Of a stretch of DNA of 13,716 bases, positions 12,092 to 13,716 are shown piece after piece. The stretch lies in NCBI GenBank assembly GCA_014238625.1, contig JABAAS010000019.1:1-13716 (forward strand), in the 5' to 3' direction. Under the pieces are notes generated by a model. It was given only the letters and a program-made list of their open reading frames with translations, was not told the origin of the DNA and did no database searches. Within the stretch, counting starts at the first letter, position 1. Every line of letters starts with the position of its first letter. The position numbers and the translations under genes are program-made. This DNA is from Alphaproteobacteria bacterium (GTDB taxonomy: Bacteria > Pseudomonadota > Alphaproteobacteria > JABAAW01).

Positions 12092-12961
12092 TCAAAGCCA
12101 TAATAAAAATAGGCAAGCAACTAACCAACAAAATACGCAAAGTAGTAAAATACCATCCGAAAATAAAAAGTCCGTCGGCGAATCTTTATCCCTATTAATA
12201 TCAAGAAGGTATAAGTAACGGAAAAATCCAAACAAAACAAAAGGAATCGTCAAGCCTAGTTGAACCCGCTCGCCAGCTGCAAATAAACTGTAAAACATCA
12301 GCGCGCAAATCGCCGAAATCGTCATATATCGCTCTATCAATGCGACTGAGTAATTACGCAAAACTCGCCGCGATAAAGACTCGTTCATAAGACTCTCTTG
12401 ACGCCGCTTCGACGCCGCTAAAAATAACGCTAAACATAAAGTCGTAGACAATATCCAAATCGTCGGCGTGATCGATAGCGCAGAACTCCCAGCATAAACT
12501 CGAAGGCAAAAACCTATTGCAATAACAAAAAGATCAACGATAACTAAATGCTTCAGCCTAATGCTGTACAAAATCATCAGTAGCCAATAAATAATAAAAT
12601 ACGGAAATACCGAACTCAAAAAAAATAAACTAGACAAAAGACTCGAGATAGATAGAAGCGCAAAAGTCAACCACGCTGTGCTAAGCGAAAGACGACCCGA
12701 AGCAAGAGGACGACGAACAGATTTAATCGGATGGAGACGATCTTGCGAAATATCTCGAATGTCGTTGAAAACATAAATGCTCGATGAAAGAAGGCAAAAT
12801 AATAAAGTGGTCAGTAAAATGCTCGATAATAAAATAGAGTCTCCCAAAATACTCGGGATGTCGTAAAAAAGCGCAGGAAGCAAAACAAACGCGCTCTTAC
12901 TCCATTCTAAAGGTCTCAACAAAATAAATAGCGAAGCTAGGCGAGGAGGGATAACTCTCAT
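12092..12961 (-). CDS. UbiA-family prenyltransferase, decaprenyl-phosphate phosphoribosyltransferase-like
   Basis: This is a multi-pass membrane prenyltransferase of 289 residues. The first Asp-rich motif is NDIRDISQD (66-74), followed by HPIKSVRRPLASG. This NDxxDxxxDxxHPxKxxRPxAxG pattern fits phosphoribosyl-diphosphate:polyprenyl-phosphate transferases (the mycobacterial Rv3806c type) better than quinone UbiA or heme CyoE. A second region, LKHLVIVDLFVIAIGFCLRVYAG (about 140-162), also fits. Such enzymes make polyprenyl-phosphoryl-phosphoribose, the first step to a lipid-linked D-arabinose donor. The usual epimerase partners (DprE1/DprE2-like) are not in this window. The ATG at 12959-12961 is preferred over a TTG two codons earlier. 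A TATAAT element lies about 30 bases upstream. The general family is secure; the precise substrate is inferred. Confidence 0.8.
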   Translation of the reverse strand: MRVIPPRLASLFILLRPLEWSKSAFVLLPALFYDIPSILGDSILLSSILLTTLLFCLLSSSIYVFNDIRDISQDRLHPIKSVRRPLASGRLSLSTAWLTFALLSISSLLSSLFFLSSVFPYFIIYWLLMILYSIRLKHLVIVDLFVIAIGFCLRVYAGSSALSITPTIWILSTTLCLALFLAASKRRQESLMNESLSRRVLRNYSVALIERYMTISAICALMFYSLFAAGERVQLGLTIPFVLFGFFRYLYLLDINRDKDSPTDFLFSDGILLLCVFCWLVACLFLLWL

Positions 12962-12990
12962 TCTCAATGACCGTACATAAGGTAGAAGTT

Positions 12991-13019
12991 ATTATAAAAG
13001 TCTAGTAATGCTCGCCGAA
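12991..13019 (-). promoter_or_regulatory. Candidate promoter for the UbiA-family gene and ribB
   Basis: On the minus strand a perfect TATAAT (12991-12996) lies 30 bases before the ATG at 12961. With a 17-base spacer the -35 position reads TTCGGC (13014-13019), a weak match to TTGACA. The -10 match and its location support a promoter; the -35 is poor. Confidence 0.4.
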
Positions 13020-13132
13020 TCTAAAAATCAAGCAAAAACTGTAACCAGCATTGCAACAAGTATTGCAAAAAAAAATACTAGGCATAATATGAAAAACTAT
13101 AATCTAACAACACGAAAAATCCTTCACCGCCA

Positions 13133-13219
13133 CGGAGAGAGAGGGATTCGAACCCTCGGTGCGCTCGCGCGCACAACGGTTTTCGAGACCGCCCCGTTCA
13201 ACCGCTCCGGCACCTCTCC
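13133..13219 (-). tRNA. tRNA-Ser (anticodon CGA, reads UCG)
   Basis: Read on the minus strand from 13219, the sequence folds as a class II tRNA. The acceptor GGAGAGG pairs with TCTCTCC (one G-U pair), with discriminator G at 13133. The D-arm contains GCCGGAGCGGTTGAACGGG-type serine sequence, and the anticodon stem GCGGT/ACCGT closes the loop CTCGAAA, giving anticodon CGA. A long variable arm (TGTGCGCGCGAGCGCAC) forms its own GC-rich hairpin. The T-arm is GAGGG-TTCGAAT-CCCTC. The long variable arm and the anticodon agree on serine. The CCA end is not encoded, since the next bases read TGG. The length is 87 nucleotides without CCA. Confidence 0.97.
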
Positions 13220-13231
13220 AATGCAAAAAAT

Positions 13232-13262
13232 AATATAGCAAAAACAATAACAATAAAATCAA
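13232..13262 (-). promoter_or_regulatory. Possible promoter of tRNA-Ser
   Basis: On the minus strand TATATT (13232-13237) ends 12 bases before the tRNA 5' end, and TTGATT (13257-13262) lies 19 bases further upstream. The spacer is longer than optimal and the region is AT-rich, so this could be chance. Confidence 0.3.
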
Positions 13263-13268
13263 ACCAAA

Positions 13269-13310
13269 GCTAATACAGAAGGGCTAATACAGAAAGGCTA
13301 ATACAGAAAA
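13269..13310. repeat. Three 14-bp tandem units between tRNA-Ser and the right-edge gene
   Basis: GCTAATACAGAAGG (13269-13282), GCTAATACAGAAAG (13283-13296) and GCTAATACAGAAAA (13297-13310) follow one another directly. Differences are confined to the last two bases, so this is one of the youngest-looking arrays in the window. It fills much of the 109-base gap between the divergent tRNA and the gene starting near 13329. Confidence 0.92.
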
Positions 13311-13328
13311 AATCATGCCTATAAAATC

Positions 13329-13716
13329 ATGGTTATGAAAAAAATTATGCAAAAGATTATGCAAAAGGTTATCAAACACTCACCGAAAAAATACTCGCTA
13401 CAAGATACTCTCTCGCGCTGCTTAATAAGCTCGTCGCAGCAATTGGCTGAGGCTCTCGAGTCGTTCGCAAGAAAACTCGCAAAAAGGGTCAATACCATCG
13501 TTACTCCCTTCGCCAACGCCCTCCTAGATAAGCTGGAGAAAATAGTCAAAGACGATCTGTTGCTCTCCATCACACTATTATTCCTGCCCATAATATATAT
13601 GCTCGCAGCCTTCAGTTTTATCACAAATATCGGCTTAGGAAGGTGGGTCTTGCCCGTAGCTTTGTTGTTATGGGCTGCGGCGGTCGTATTACTACACCAA
13701 GATAAAAGCTGGCAAA
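13329..13716 (+). CDS. Unrecognised membrane protein, C-terminal part beyond the window
   Basis: A frame opens at ATG 13329 (alternatives ATG 13335, 13347 and 13359) and stays open for 129 codons to the right edge. I do not recognise it. The N-terminus is basic and contains a 12-bp duplication (IMQK IMQK, 13344-13367). A predicted amphipathic, Lys/Arg-containing stretch follows (about 28-72, LAEALESFARKLAKRV and ANALLDKLEKIVKDD). Two hydrophobic segments come next, at about 76-97 (LLSITLLFLPIIYMLAAFSF) and 103-121. It could be a small cytosolic-face membrane protein or the start of something larger. The frame is preferred over the antisense one because it has no interruption, alternates hydrophobic and charged regions sensibly, and uses codons like its neighbours. 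No clear Shine-Dalgarno is visible. Confidence 0.6.
   Translation, partial: MVMKKIMQKIMQKVIKHSPKKYSLQDTLSRCLISSSQQLAEALESFARKLAKRVNTIVTPFANALLDKLEKIVKDDLLLSITLLFLPIIYMLAAFSFITNIGLGRWVLPVALLLWAAAVVLLHQDKSWQ

Noticed and set aside
12055..12120. Longer RibB reading from a TTG at 12120.
   Set aside because: It would overlap the UbiA-family gene by 29 bases and make RibB longer than the family; the TTG at 12054 has a GGAGG and gives the expected length.
13008..13238. Plus-strand open frame of 76 codons containing a GIRTLGALARTTVFETAPFNRSGT-like peptide.
   Set aside because: It is the antisense of tRNA-Ser; this peptide is a well-known spurious translation of tRNA genes.
13269..13310. Three 14-bp repeats considered as a CRISPR or iteron array.
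   Set aside because: The units are directly adjacent with no spacers, and no replication or cas gene is nearby; similar arrays of other sequences occur across the window.
13319..13624. Minus-strand open frame of 101 codons.
   Set aside because: It lies opposite the longer open frame starting near 13329 and its hydrophobic end is the mirror of the A/T-rich repeat region; no ribosome site or family resemblance.

Overview
The window looks like a piece of an alphaproteobacterial chromosome with mid-40s GC (estimated by eye). Three things point there: the order yebC-ruvC-ruvA-ruvB-ybgC, a methylmalonyl-CoA epimerase followed by a DUF1467 membrane protein, and an adjacent olsB-olsA pair for ornithine lipids. 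The order or genus cannot be fixed from the sequence alone. I see no insertion sequence, phage gene, CRISPR array or defence system; the gene content is housekeeping.

Layout. Positions 1-4905, all on the minus strand and read right to left: an unrecognised small membrane protein, inorganic pyrophosphatase (ppa), yebC, the Holliday-junction genes ruvC, ruvA and ruvB, and the start of ybgC, which is cut by the left edge. Positions 5122-6556, plus strand: mce, DUF1467 and a DNA-3-methyladenine glycosylase I, tightly packed. Positions 6609-8329, minus strand: olsB-olsA. Positions 8560-11338: a zinc uptake system, with znuC-znuB on the minus strand divergent from znuA on the plus strand and a palindrome-rich control region between them. 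Positions 11395-12961, minus strand: a UbiA-family prenyltransferase resembling decaprenyl-phosphate phosphoribosyltransferase, then ribB. Positions 13133-13219, minus strand: tRNA-Ser(CGA). From 13329 to the right edge, plus strand: the start of an unrecognised membrane protein.

How the genes work together. RuvA and RuvB form the branch-migration motor and RuvC cuts the junction. ZnuA captures periplasmic zinc, ZnuB is the permease and ZnuC the ATPase. OlsB acylates ornithine and OlsA adds the second acyl chain to give a phosphorus-free membrane lipid. Mce, the glycosylase, ppa and ribB are single steps of propionate metabolism, base excision repair, pyrophosphate removal and riboflavin synthesis.

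The most unusual signal is not a gene. It is a dense scatter of short imperfect tandem duplications with periods of about 10-15 bp, in at least a dozen places, both in intergenic DNA and at the ends of otherwise conserved genes. Where the period is 12 bp they add tetrapeptide repeats to protein termini (RuvB, Mce, ZnuA, the 4453-4905 protein). Where it is 13 bp they sit on stop codons (ruvC, tag, znuA), so that a stop carried by each unit is reached only after the frame has rotated. A 15-bp duplication lies at the RuvC active-site histidine. Several genes (olsB, znuC, ribB) appear to use TTG starts, and ruvC uses GTG.
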